This document shows positions 32,862 through 40,671 of a stretch of DNA of 64,000 nucleotides, piece by piece. Made by a program: the position numbers and the translations under genes. The stretch is taken from assembly GCA_937997485.1 (NCBI GenBank), contig CALKTH010000046.1, positions 60,047-124,046 of the forward strand, given 5' to 3'. Within the stretch, counting starts at the first letter, position 1. The number at the start of each line of letters is the position of its first letter. Below the pieces are notes generated by a model, which was not told the DNA's origin, did no database searches, and saw only the letters and a list, made by a program, of their open reading frames with translations. This DNA comes from an uncultured Acidimicrobiales bacterium (GTDB lineage Bacteria > Actinomycetota > Acidimicrobiia > Acidimicrobiales > SZUA-35).

Positions 32862-32891
32862 GCGAAGCTCGGCGTTGACTCCGCCCCGGGC

Positions 32892-33746
32892 CTACGTCTC
32901 GTAGATCGCCGAATCGAGGGACGTCACGGTTGCGGACGCTGCGCAGTCGTTGCCCTCAACGCTCCACCACAGCTCCCACCCGTCCTCGTTCGATCGGATC
33001 CGCAGCTCAACCGAGCTGGCAGGCGCAATCCCCGCCCCGTACTCCACGACCGCTCGCATTGGTCCGCTCACGGCGGGGTGGAGTTCGAGCATCTGCTCCA
33101 CCGCCGCCCAATAGGCGGCGTTGTTCATATGCCCCAGCGTGTCGAAGTCGACCGAGCGCAACGGCCACTGGTGTGCCGTCAACGCTCGCTGATCGACGGA
33201 ATCAACAGCTGGATCGGGCATGCGTTCGTGCGAGAGCCGGGCGGAGACCTCTCGTCCATCCGCCGCCTCCGAATACAGCTCGAGGAACTGTTCGCTCAGC
33301 GTCTTGGGGCGGCCGGTTGCTTCATCCAGGTGAATCCACAGCGTCGCCACTTCGTATCGAGCGCCGGCCGACCCGGTGACGTGGAGCCGGCGTTCGGCCC
33401 AACGCCGACCGAGCCCGCTGCAGAAGGTCACGAAGGTGAGCTCCTCGTCGAACGTGGCAGGCACGATGACATCGACCGCCGTCTTGCGAACAACCCAGGC
33501 CAGCGCGTCGACAAGAGCAGCGTCCCGTGTGTCATCGTTCGAGACGTCTTGGGTGTAGCGAGTCAGCGCGTCGAATCGAAGACGCCCGCTTGGGTCCACG
33601 TCACCCAGCCGCACACGGCGCAATCCAGAAAACGTTCGACCCTTTTTTGGAAGTGGCTGCAGGGGCGTTTTTTCCAGTGACAAAGCGGAAGACACGGGAC
33701 CGACCGTAGCGACTTCGGAGATTTCTCTCGTTAATTCGATTGACAC
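32892..33746 (-). CDS. Acyl-ACP thioesterase (FatA-like double hotdog)
   Basis: Two hotdog domains are visible in 284 residues. The first has GDVDPSGRLRFDALTRYTQD and the second SVDFDTLGHMNNAAYWAAVE, which carries the Asn/His catalytic region of plant FatA/FatB-type thioesterases. It would release fatty acids from acyl carrier protein. The N-terminal 35 residues are not conserved. It converges with orn and stands alone. Confidence 0.85.
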   Translation of the reverse strand: MSIELTREISEVATVGPVSSALSLEKTPLQPLPKKGRTFSGLRRVRLGDVDPSGRLRFDALTRYTQDVSNDDTRDAALVDALAWVVRKTAVDVIVPATFDEELTFVTFCSGLGRRWAERRLHVTGSAGARYEVATLWIHLDEATGRPKTLSEQFLELYSEAADGREVSARLSHERMPDPAVDSVDQRALTAHQWPLRSVDFDTLGHMNNAAYWAAVEQMLELHPAVSGPMRAVVEYGAGIAPASSVELRIRSNEDGWELWWSVEGNDCAASATVTSLDSAIYET

Positions 33747-33802
33747 TCCGCCGATCTCGTAGTCAGCTCATCTGCGCACCCGCACAGAAAGGATGTCTTG
33801 CG

Positions 33803-34117
33803 ATGCTCTTGAACACACTCAACACCAGCCGCACCGACGCCCTTCTGACTGCGCGCCCCAAGGCCTCCGCCTTGAGCACCGATCTCGGATATCAGGCCGT
33901 CGGCGCTCTTGTGTCCGCTGCCGCCCCGGCCGCTGCTTTCGCCGTCTCCACCTCTGCCTTCGGTATGTGTGAGCACGCACGGCAGGACTTCGCCGGCTCC
34001 GCGTATGCCACCACCACCGGTCTCACAAATGACCACGTGATTGGTGCCGTGCGCGAGGAGTGGACCTTTGCTCCGAACGGCACCAAGCACCACTCCCAGC
34101 GGGAGAGACGAACCTGA
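33803..34117 (+). CDS. Leader ORF of the WhiB7-like attenuator
   Basis: This 104-residue ORF has an AAAGGA Shine-Dalgarno element 9 bases before its ATG. It has no recognised domain: an Ala-rich middle, then MCEHARQDFAGSAYATT and an Arg-rich end (RERRT). Its last codons contain CTCCCAGCGG (34093-34102), which can pair with the left arm of the terminator that follows 29 bases after its stop. This is the position of the upstream ORF in whiB7/wblC leaders, though it is much longer than a classical leader peptide. An internal ATG at 33964 would give a shorter one of about 51 codons. It may also be a real protein. Confidence 0.65.
   Translation: MLLNTLNTSRTDALLTARPKASALSTDLGYQAVGALVSAAAPAAAFAVSTSAFGMCEHARQDFAGSAYATTTGLTNDHVIGAVREEWTFAPNGTKHHSQRERRT
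34093..34105 (+). promoter_or_regulatory. Antiterminator arm / anti-antiterminator hairpin
   Basis: CTCCCAGCGGGAG can fold alone (CTCCC/GGGAG), and its first 10 bases are perfectly complementary to 34150-34159, the left arm of the terminator. Because it lies in the last codons of the leader ORF, a ribosome finishing the ORF would mask it and let the terminator form; a stalled ribosome would free it. Confidence 0.6.
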
Positions 34118-34145
34118 CGCAGGAAAACGCATCAGGAAGAACGTC

Positions 34146-34187
34146 GAAGCCGCTGGGAGCACCGCTCCCAGCGGCTTCTTTCGTTTT
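34146..34187 (+). terminator. Intrinsic terminator in the whiB7-like leader
   Basis: A 14-bp perfect stem (GAAGCCGCTGGGAG with its complement) closes a 5-base loop and is followed by TTTCGTTTT. It lies between the leader ORF and the WhiB7-like gene, 110 bp before the latter's start. The left arm can instead pair with 34093-34102, making the structure an attenuator. Confidence 0.88.
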
Positions 34188-34296
34188 CAACCTCCTGATC
34201 GATCGCCACATGACACCTGCACACGCACTTCCGAACGACCACAACCAGCTCACCAACCACCACAACCCAGACCAGAACACGCACGAGGGGATTCCC

Positions 34297-34722
34297 ATGA
34301 CCGTCACCGATATCCGACCACAGCCACCAAGTACCACCGCCAGCTTCGGCACCGCACTCGCGGTGACTCCGGTGGTTCTCGAGAACAGCTTTGCTGCTGC
34401 GCCCACGACCACGTCCGAAGACTGGCAGGCGGCTTCTGCTTGCCGCACCGTTCCCGGTGCGGGCGAGCTGTTCTTCTCCGAAGAGCTCCAGGACATCGCC
34501 GCAGCCAAGCGGGTGTGTGCGGAGTGCCCCGTGATCGCACCGTGCCTCGAAGGGGCCATCGGGCGCGGTGAGCCGTGGGGCGTCTGGGGCGGGCAGCTCT
34601 TCCTGAACGGACGAATCCTGGCGAACAAGCGTCGTCGGGGCCGTCCGCCGAAGAACCCCCGTCCGGAAGACCAGATCCCGGACATCCCAATTCCCGAGCA
34701 CCTCCAGCGTCTGATCGCCTGA
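34297..34722 (+). CDS. whiB7: WhiB7/WblC-like iron-sulfur regulator with AT-hook
   Basis: A 141-residue WhiB-family [4Fe-4S] protein with cluster ligands C49, C74, C77 and C83 and the family turn GVWGG (95-99). A basic segment KRRRGRPPK (111-119) contains the AT-hook core RGRP, the mark of the WhiB7/WblC branch that activates intrinsic antibiotic resistance together with the primary sigma factor. The start is ATG at 34297 behind a GAGGGG element; the frame stays open upstream but without conservation. The last residues, IPIPEHLQRLIA, loosely match the IPEHL motif seen elsewhere in the window. The leader contains an ORF and an attenuator. The branch assignment rests on the AT-hook and the leader. 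Confidence 0.82.
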   Translation: MTVTDIRPQPPSTTASFGTALAVTPVVLENSFAAAPTTTSEDWQAASACRTVPGAGELFFSEELQDIAAAKRVCAECPVIAPCLEGAIGRGEPWGVWGGQLFLNGRILANKRRRGRPPKNPRPEDQIPDIPIPEHLQRLIA

Positions 34723-34730
34723 GCTGAGGC

Positions 34731-34768
34731 GGCGCCGGATCGTTCCGACCAAGGAACGGTCCGGCGCC
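34731..34768 (+). terminator. Strong hairpin after the whiB7-like gene
   Basis: A 16-bp stem (GGCGCCGGATCGTTCC with its complement, one T-G wobble) closes a 6-base loop GACCAA, 8 bases after the stop codon. There is no T-tract, as is common for actinobacterial terminators. Confidence 0.72.
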
Positions 34769-35071
34769 AACGGTGATCGCCATTCAGGGGTCAGCGGGGT
34801 TGATCAACACAGAAGTGCCTGGGCAGGTCCAGGACACACAGGTCGATTGGCCGGGGCAACGTTCCAAGCGAGCCCCGGCCGATCCGCGTCCGCACCCACT
34901 CCGCACGCACTCCGCTCCCCGCTTCACCGTCCTTCCCCGCCTGGTGAGCATCTGGTGTCAGACACCCATCACTCACCAGATCACCCGCCGAGCCGGTCGC
35001 GCTCCCCAGCGTTTCGTAGTTGTTCACGACCCCGGGGAATGGGGTTGTGTTGGGTCTGGTTCACTGTTGTC
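34769..35071. other. Intergenic region before tlpA
   Basis: No gene is seen in these 303 bases. They hold one palindromic REP-like element (34941-34979, listed separately). No clear promoter motif could be identified for the tlpA gene that follows. Confidence 0.55.
34941..34979. repeat. REP-like palindromic element, single copy
   Basis: A nested palindrome: outer arms CTGGTGAG / CTCACCAG and inner GGTGTC-A-GACACC. The same element occurs four times at 62965-63157. It is extragenic. Confidence 0.8.
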
Positions 35072-35629
35072 ATGACTGACGAGACCCAGGACCCCGAAGC
35101 CAAGCGCGGCTTGCCCGTGTGGTGGGCGGTTGGTCTCGCGTTTATCGCCATCGTCGGCCTCGTCGCCGTGTTCCAGGGCAGCGACGACGCCCCCGCTCCC
35201 AATAGCGCAGCCAACGGCGAGACGGGTCTCGCCGCCTTCCCGCTGCAGTCCACCTCCGGCGAAACCGTGAACCTGGCCCAATTCGACGGTCAGCCGCTGG
35301 TCATCAACTTCTTTGCGTCATGGTGCGGCCCCTGCCGGGCCGAGCTGCCCGACTTCGAGGCCGTGCATCAGGAACTCGGCGACGATGTCACCTTCGTGGG
35401 CATCAGCCGCGACAACAGCACCGACGGTTGGCGAAGTCTGGTCGACGAGACTGGCGTCACCTTCGACACCTTCTTCGAAGGCAGCGTGAACGGCCTGTTC
35501 GAGCACGTTGACGGTCGAGGCATGCCCACCACCGTCTTCGTGAGCCCCGACGGTGAAGTCCAGCAGGTCTGGAGTGGCATCCTCGACGACGCCACGCTGA
35601 AAGAGCTCATCGCCGAGCACCTCGCGTAA
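35072..35629 (+). CDS. TlpA-like thiol-disulfide oxidoreductase, membrane-anchored
   Basis: A 185-residue thioredoxin-fold protein with one N-terminal membrane anchor (about 16-35) and an exported domain. The redox site is WCGPC with C85 and C88, and the cis-proline lies in RGMPTTVFV. Such proteins keep apocytochrome c or other extracytoplasmic thiols reduced. The CcdA gene that would supply electrons follows at 76 bp. The ATG at 35072 gives the anchor directly; the frame is open further upstream without conservation. Confidence 0.92.
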   Translation: MTDETQDPEAKRGLPVWWAVGLAFIAIVGLVAVFQGSDDAPAPNSAANGETGLAAFPLQSTSGETVNLAQFDGQPLVINFFASWCGPCRAELPDFEAVHQELGDDVTFVGISRDNSTDGWRSLVDETGVTFDTFFEGSVNGLFEHVDGRGMPTTVFVSPDGEVQQVWSGILDDATLKELIAEHLA

Positions 35630-35705
35630 CGATCCCGCCTCACCCTCTCGACCTTGCCCTTTCGATCCACCGAGCATCTCGCAACACTCCGGAGCCCTTC
35701 TTCCC

Positions 35706-36629
35706 ATGTTTGAACTGTTTGAACCACGAGCGTTTGCGCTCGGCATGGTCGCCCTCATCAACCCCTGCGGGTTCGCCCTGTTGCCGGCGTACCTCGGCTT
35801 CTTTTTGGGCCTCGATGACGCCGATGAAGGCGAACGCCGCATCACCGCTCTGAACAGAGCCCAGATCGTCGGCCTGTCGCTTTCGATTGGCTTCCTCGCC
35901 GTGTTCGGCCTCATCGGCATTGTGTTCGCCGGGGCACTCAGCACGATCTCTCAGTACCTGCCTTGGGTCACGCTCATCATGGGTGTCGGTTTGGTGATCC
36001 TCGGTGTCGCCATGCTGCGTGGCTTCCAACCGCTGGTGAAGATCCCGAAGCTCGAAAAGGGAACCGGAAGCCGCTCGACCTTCTCCATGTTCCTCTTCGG
36101 CGTTTCCTACGCCATCGCCTCGCTCTCCTGCACCATCGGCCTCTTCCTCTCCGCTGTTCCCACTGCTGGCGACTTCACCTTCGCCGAGCGTGTCGGGGCC
36201 TTCGTCTCCTACGGCATCGGCATGGGCCTTCTGGCCACGGTGCTCACGCTCGCCGTCGCTTTCGGCAAGAAGGGCATCGTCGGCAAGATGCGCTCGGTCC
36301 TCCCCAAGATCAACCTCATCTCGGCCATCATCCTCGTGGTCGTCGGCATCTACGTGATGATCTACGGCTACTGGTCAGTTCGAGTATTCGACGACCCTCG
36401 CATCTTCCTCGAAGAGAACAACCCGGGATTCCTCGATCGCACCTCCGACACGATCGTGACCAACGCTGAGCTGTTCCAAGCCGATCTAGCCAGCTGGGTC
36501 AACAGCGTGAGCACGCCGTTCGGCTGGGTCTTCGCTGCGGTCAACGTGACGCTGATCGTGTGGGGCTTCATCGCTCGCCGCAACAGCAAGCCCGCATCGC
36601 CGAACACCCCCACCGGCGCCGCGGCCTGA
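35706..36629 (+). CDS. ccdA: Cytochrome c biogenesis protein CcdA (DsbD-family)
   Basis: CcdA carries reducing equivalents across the membrane to extracytoplasmic thiol proteins such as TlpA/ResA for cytochrome c maturation. The paired cysteines are C21 (INPCGFALLPAYLGF) and C142 (ASLSCTIGLF), each in a membrane helix. Six helices form the core; a C-terminal extension (about 245-307) with an additional helix after an exported segment is longer than in minimal CcdA. It sits downstream of the TlpA-like gene in the same direction. The many c-type cytochromes in this window are likely clients. Confidence 0.92.
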   Translation: MFELFEPRAFALGMVALINPCGFALLPAYLGFFLGLDDADEGERRITALNRAQIVGLSLSIGFLAVFGLIGIVFAGALSTISQYLPWVTLIMGVGLVILGVAMLRGFQPLVKIPKLEKGTGSRSTFSMFLFGVSYAIASLSCTIGLFLSAVPTAGDFTFAERVGAFVSYGIGMGLLATVLTLAVAFGKKGIVGKMRSVLPKINLISAIILVVVGIYVMIYGYWSVRVFDDPRIFLEENNPGFLDRTSDTIVTNAELFQADLASWVNSVSTPFGWVFAAVNVTLIVWGFIARRNSKPASPNTPTGAAA

Positions 36630-36667
36630 TCTCGTTCGCTCCGGCCGGGCGACACTAAGGTCGCCCG

Positions 36668-37330
36668 GTGCAGGAAGTGACCAAGGGACCAATCACCTTC
36701 AGCGAACTGCTGGCCCTACCCGGCGTCATCGAAACCGTAGACCTTCGAAGCCGCTTCGGTTTCTGTGCGTTCCACGGCGGCAATCTCGAGCGCTTGACCG
36801 ATCAGATCGCCTCTGAGGCGGCGGCCCGCTCGGGCTCGTCGTTCTACGGCGTGATGCAGCCCCGGGGCACTCGCCAGCACATTCCATCGGCGAAGGTGAG
36901 CCCCGACGAGTCGCCCAAGCTCAAGGAGTTTCTCGAGCATTGCGACGTGGTGGTCGCGATTCACGGCTACGGGCTCAAGGGACGGTGGATCGATCTGCTC
37001 GTGGGCGGCCAGAATCGGGATCTTGCCCGCCACGTCTCATGGCACCTGCGACGCGAGATTCCCAGCTACCGGGTGATCGATGATCTCGAGGCAATTCCGA
37101 AGCGCCTGCGGGGAGTCCATCCCGACAATCCGGCCAACCTGCCTCGCCACGGGGGGATCCAGATCGAGTTGCCGCCCCGGGTGAGAGGCCTGACTCCCAT
37201 GGTCTTCCGGTGGCCCGGCTTCGACCACCACACGCATCGCTTTCCGCATGTCCTCCAACTCGTCGAGGGTCTCGCCGCCGCCGCCGATTCCTGGCCCATC
37301 GAATCCAACACACCCCCTGTGGGTGCCTGA
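36668..37330 (+). CDS. Poly-gamma-glutamate hydrolase-like zinc peptidase
   Basis: The 220-residue protein resembles the phage-type PghP / Gamma_PGA_hydro family. It has FCAFHGGNLERLTDQIA (His and Glu metal ligands), YGVMQPRGTRQHIPS, and VVVAIHGYGLKGRWIDLLVGG (second His). Family members are zinc carboxypeptidase-like enzymes that cut poly-gamma-glutamate. No signal peptide is seen, so the substrate may be intracellular or different. Translation starts with GTG at 36668. The stop codon lies inside a palindromic repeat at 37318-37375. Confidence 0.8.
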   Translation: MQEVTKGPITFSELLALPGVIETVDLRSRFGFCAFHGGNLERLTDQIASEAAARSGSSFYGVMQPRGTRQHIPSAKVSPDESPKLKEFLEHCDVVVAIHGYGLKGRWIDLLVGGQNRDLARHVSWHLRREIPSYRVIDDLEAIPKRLRGVHPDNPANLPRHGGIQIELPPRVRGLTPMVFRWPGFDHHTHRFPHVLQLVEGLAAAADSWPIESNTPPVGA

Positions 37331-37375
37331 CCCTCATCGTCACCGTGCTGTGAGAGTGTTGGTCAGGCACCCACA
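37318..37375. repeat. REP-like inverted repeat over the 3' end of the hydrolase gene
   Basis: Perfect 15-bp arms, TGTGGGTGCCTGACC at 37318-37332 and its complement at 37361-37375, around a 28-base loop. The left arm contains the TGA of the upstream gene. The arm core GTCAGGCAC is shared with the repeats around the IS110 element. The structure could act as a terminator. Confidence 0.82.
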
Positions 37376-37416
37376 AGCACGGGCGCGGGACAAGAGGCGT
37401 CGAATGATGGTGGGGG
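37362..37416. repeat. 55-bp direct repeat, left copy (IS flank)
   Basis: These 55 bp recur at 38760-38814 with one change (G for A). The unit starts GTCAGGCACCCACAAGCAC and ends GATGGTGGGGG. The two copies bracket the IS110-family element exactly. Confidence 0.88.
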
Positions 37417-37422
37417 ATGCTC

Positions 37423-38484
37423 CTATGTTTGTCCAGGGTGGTTTTCGAGTTGTTTGAACAGTTGTCGTGTGACGGCTCGTTTGAGGCAGCGGCGGGTGTG
37501 GCGTGTGCTCTTTCCCATGGCGGTTCGTTTGGCTTGGTACGCGAGGGTGTCGGGGTCGTTGCGTAGCCGGCACAGCACGATGGTGTAGATCGCAGAGTTC
37601 AGATGCCGGTCCCCACCCCGGTTCAGTTTCATGTTCCCGCTCGTGGGGCCAGAAGATGACGGCACCGGCGCAGTCCCAGCGAAAGCAGCGAACGCTGCGT
37701 CGCTTCGGAAACGACCGGGATGAGACCACGCGCACAACACTGTTGCAGCAACCACCACCCCCACACCGGGCACCTCGAGCAGGTCTGGCCGCCACGTGTT
37801 GATGATGTTGTTCATTGCTTTATGCAACTCAGCCGCTTCGCGACTGGAGTATTCATGACGCCTTGCTAGTGAGCGGAGAGAGAGGGCATAGGCCGCGGTG
37901 TCTGCATCAGCCCAGTTGCCGGGACGTAAACGCAGGGCAACAGCGAGTTTCTCTCTGGTGGTGAGACCATCGAATCGTTGCGCCAACGCTTCGGGGGCTT
38001 TCACCAACCCGGCGTGGAACTGGGTCACACACTTCTTCGCTTCGTTCACTGCGGAACGGCGTGTGACCAACATGATCTCCAACGCATCACGTTCAACACC
38101 GCAGCGAGGTTGGATCACCCGGGCGAGCTCGGTACCGCAAAGCTCACGACCGGCCTTCACCGCGTCAATCGAATCAGACTTCGCGCCGCTACGAGTCTTG
38201 GGTCGGGCTGGCCGTTCGACCTCTGCCACCACCTCGCCCAGCGATGCCAGGAACCGGGTGAGTCTGCGGCCATAGGAACCACAACCCTCCACCGCCCACA
38301 CCCGGCACTCGGTGTCGTGATGGTCAGCCCACAGGATCAGCTCGTCGAATCCTTCTCGCGTGTTGGCCACGGTGAGCTCTGCGACCACTGCAGTGTTCGC
38401 CGTGTTGATGATGACTGCGGTGTGGGTGTCGCGGTGTGTGTCCACGCCAATGGCGTGGTCGAATCTGTCTGCAACAATGAGCAC
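37423..38484 (-). CDS. IS110-family transposase (DEDD recombinase)
   Basis: A 353-residue transposase with an N-terminal RuvC-like DEDD domain (IGVDTHRDTHTAVII, VWAVEGCGSYG, KSDSIDAVKAG) and the C-terminal transposase_20 domain with a serine in PVPSSSGPTSGN followed by LNRGGDRHLN. IS110 enzymes recombine donor and target DNA guided by a bridge RNA made from the element's non-coding end. The gene is intact. The long non-coding end lies upstream of it, as in the IS110 rather than the IS1111 group. Confidence 0.93.
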   Translation of the reverse strand: MLIVADRFDHAIGVDTHRDTHTAVIINTANTAVVAELTVANTREGFDELILWADHHDTECRVWAVEGCGSYGRRLTRFLASLGEVVAEVERPARPKTRSGAKSDSIDAVKAGRELCGTELARVIQPRCGVERDALEIMLVTRRSAVNEAKKCVTQFHAGLVKAPEALAQRFDGLTTREKLAVALRLRPGNWADADTAAYALSLRSLARRHEYSSREAAELHKAMNNIINTWRPDLLEVPGVGVVVAATVLCAWSHPGRFRSDAAFAAFAGTAPVPSSSGPTSGNMKLNRGGDRHLNSAIYTIVLCRLRNDPDTLAYQAKRTAMGKSTRHTRRCLKRAVTRQLFKQLENHPGQT

Positions 38485-38759
38485 TTGCGTTCCTCTTCAT
38501 GGATGGGACGTTGAAGCCCGGTCCGGTTCGAGGACGGCAAGACTGTGAAAGGACACACCCGTCGGTGTTGACGAAGGGTGGTCAAGCTCCTGATCAGGCC
38601 AGTCATCCCGAACTGGGCCGGGGTCTACACGCAGCAGGTCAGATCCCCGAAGAGACACACCCCCGAACAAACTCAGGGATGGTCAGTCAGGCACAGAGAC
38701 ACCACCACGCCAGACCCAAGCCCAGCACACCGGACCAACCGGCACCACCCATACTCACA
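38485..38759 (-). ncRNA. Candidate bridge RNA region of the IS110 element
   Basis: This 275-bp non-coding stretch upstream of the transposase is where IS110-group elements encode their bridge RNA. It contains GTCAGGCAC (38686-38694), identical to the start of the right insertion flank, and GATGGT (38678-38683), identical to part of the left flank. Either could be a target-guide segment. I cannot fold it here, so ends and structure are not defined. Confidence 0.42.
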
Positions 38760-38873
38760 GTCAGGCACCCACAAGCACGGGCGCGAGACAAGAGGCGTCG
38801 AATGATGGTGGGGGTCAGGCACCCACAGCCAAGGTGCTGTGAGAGTGGGGGTCAGGCACCCACAAGCAGGGGA
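38760..38873. repeat. Right-hand repeat array (55-bp unit plus partial units)
   Basis: The first 55 bp repeat the left IS flank. A second unit starting TCAGGCACCCACA follows at 38815, then GTGCTGTGAGAGTG and a third GTCAGGCACCCACAAGCA. The GTGCTGTGAGAGTG block also precedes the left copy at 37347. The array ends 20 bp before the stop of the ABC permease gene. Confidence 0.82.
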
Positions 38874-38893
38874 CGTGGTGCGCGTGGAGGTGG

Positions 38894-39619
38894 CTAGTTG
38901 GGGGACCAGCGGAAGAGCTTGAGACCGAGGGCTGGTGTGGCGACCGCCCAGGCAAGGAGCGTGAGCCAGGCCCAACGGGGGCCGACTGCACCATCGAAGG
39001 TGTTGCGCAACAACTCGGCCAGCGCCGTGGACGGCAGCAACTTCACCACGGCCAACAACCAGCCGGGCAACCGGTCGAGCTCGAATACGATCCCGCTGAC
39101 CAACAACAGCACAATGAACAGCGCGTTGGAGATGGCCAGCGAACGCAGTCCGTCAACCAAACCGCTCACGACAAAAGCCAGACCCACAAACGTGAGCAAG
39201 CCCAGCACGATCGCTGCGAGCGCCCCAATGTGGAGCGACGGTCGCCACCCGAGCAGCGCGGCCACCACTCCCAGGAATACGAGCTGCACGGCGAACAGCA
39301 CCACAGCCACCAGACCCTTCGCAGCCAGGAACTCACCGGGACCAAGCGGCGTGATGCCAAAGCGCTTGATGGCTCCGAACCCGCGGTCGAAGCCAAGACT
39401 GATGGCCAAGCGCACGAATGCTCCCGACAACAAGGCAAGCGCCACAATGCCGGGCGCTAGGTAGTCGACAGGCTCCCCGGTGCCCGTTGGGAGGACATCG
39501 ACTGTGCTGAAGAACACCAGCAGGGCGACGGGGATGCCGAGGGTGAGCAGCAGCTGCTCGTTGTCTCGCAACGCCACTCGCAGATCTGTAAGAGCGAGGG
39601 CGCGCACTCGCTCGATCAT
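38894..39619 (-). CDS. ABC-2 type transporter permease
   Basis: A 241-residue protein with six membrane helices of the ABC-2 family. It opens MIERVRALALTDLRVALRDNEQLLLTLGIPVALL, here given in part as the membrane-proximal helix plus first span, and contains FDRGFGAIKRFGITPLGPGEFLAAK-like cytoplasmic coupling residues (about 78-100). It pairs with the ATPase encoded immediately upstream with a 4-bp overlap. The substrate is unknown; an adjacent oxidase-assembly locus and similar actinobacterial layouts hint at a link to respiration, which is inference. Confidence 0.9.
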   Translation of the reverse strand: MIERVRALALTDLRVALRDNEQLLLTLGIPVALLVFFSTVDVLPTGTGEPVDYLAPGIVALALLSGAFVRLAISLGFDRGFGAIKRFGITPLGPGEFLAAKGLVAVVLFAVQLVFLGVVAALLGWRPSLHIGALAAIVLGLLTFVGLAFVVSGLVDGLRSLAISNALFIVLLLVSGIVFELDRLPGWLLAVVKLLPSTALAELLRNTFDGAVGPRWAWLTLLAWAVATPALGLKLFRWSPN

Positions 39620-40632
39620 GACCGCCTCCTCCGTCGAGCGGTTCGCTCGCCGCCGGCAGCCTCTTCCGAGGCGTCGCCTTCATCCACGGGCGGCATCGTC
39701 AAATCTCGGAATCGTTGCTCGAGCGGGACACGGCCCGCGGTCAGCGCCTCGGCGATGACACCCTGGCTTGCCAGCCAGGAGGTCAGATTGCTGACCGCTT
39801 GTGGGGAAGGATCGACTCTCGCCACGTACTTCCCAGGCCCGGACTCGGAGACCGCGGTCGCCCGCACCCCCAACGATGATGCGATGGCACTCAGATCAAG
39901 CCCCGGTGTCGCAGTAAAACGCACGCTCTGTTCGGCGGTGAGCTCAGCAACGGAACCGGAAGCGACGATCTGGCCTCGGTCCATCACTACCACCCGCTGG
40001 GCCACAGCTTCGACATCATCGAAGCGGTGCGTCGTCAGCAGCACACCAGCGCCCGCTTCGGCCCGAGCCGAGATCAACTCGAGAATGCGGTCACGACCGG
40101 CAGCATCAACCGCCGCCGTTGGCTCATCGAGCATGAGGAGGTCGTTGCCGCCGCACAGCGCCACCGCCACGCTCAGTCGCTGCTGCTCGCCTCCGGAGAG
40201 TCGACGCCAACGCTGGCTCCGCAGGTCGGCGAGACCCATCGTGGCGAGCACTCGTTCGGCCGTTCCGGATGGCTGCCCGTGCAACGAGGCGAAGAGGCTG
40301 GCCGTCTCTCCCACGGTCAGGCCCATCGGCAAACCGCCGCTCTGCGGCATCACGCCCCAGCGATCGGCGAGCGCACGACGCTCCGCGCGAGGATCGAGTC
40401 CGAAGACCCGAACGGATCCGTTCGCCGACGTGAGCGCCCCTTCGATGGCCTGGAGCGTGCTGGTCTTTCCCGCACCGTTGGGTCCGACAAGGGCAACAAC
40501 CTCACCGGCTCGCACGACGAAGCTCGCCCCATCAACTGCCGGTACCCCCGAAGTGCCTTCGTAGCGGATCACGAGATCAGCGACCTCGATCGGGAGCGGC
40601 TCGCCGCCCTTGACTGCATCCGTTGTCGGCAC
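39616..40632 (-). CDS. ABC transporter ATP-binding protein
   Basis: The nucleotide-binding subunit has Walker A VGPNGAGKTSTLQ, the signature LSGGEQQRLSVAVAL, Walker B LLMLDEPTAAVD and an H-loop His in LLTTHRFDD. A C-terminal domain of about 110 residues follows the ABC core. The start is GTG at 40632. It overlaps the permease gene by 4 bp, and together they form an exporter of the ABC-2 (drug/antibiotic or polymer) kind. Confidence 0.94.
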   Translation of the reverse strand: MPTTDAVKGGEPLPIEVADLVIRYEGTSGVPAVDGASFVVRAGEVVALVGPNGAGKTSTLQAIEGALTSANGSVRVFGLDPRAERRALADRWGVMPQSGGLPMGLTVGETASLFASLHGQPSGTAERVLATMGLADLRSQRWRRLSGGEQQRLSVAVALCGGNDLLMLDEPTAAVDAAGRDRILELISARAEAGAGVLLTTHRFDDVEAVAQRVVVMDRGQIVASGSVAELTAEQSVRFTATPGLDLSAIASSLGVRATAVSESGPGKYVARVDPSPQAVSNLTSWLASQGVIAEALTAGRVPLEQRFRDLTMPPVDEGDASEEAAGGERTARRRRRS

Positions 40633-40671
40633 GGCGTCACGTTATCGCTCACCATCGGCTTGACTTGGGTC

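Larger units (their letters stand above)
37417..38759 (-). mobile_element. IS110-family insertion element inside a repeat array
   Basis: The element is about 1.34 kb: a DEDD transposase gene and a 275-bp non-coding end upstream of it. No terminal inverted repeats are visible, as expected for IS110. Its limits are set by the flanking repeats: the left copy ends GATGGTGGGGG and the right flank begins GTCAGGCACCC, and the undisturbed junction GGGGGTCAGGCACCC is preserved between the next two units at 38810-38824. So the element appears to have inserted at a fixed point in a tandem repeat. The exact end bases are uncertain by one or two. Confidence 0.82.

Noticed and set aside
40027..40671. N-terminal extension of 215 codons in front of pdxH
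   Set aside because: It is antisense to the ABC ATPase gene; PdxH similarity begins only at about 40672.
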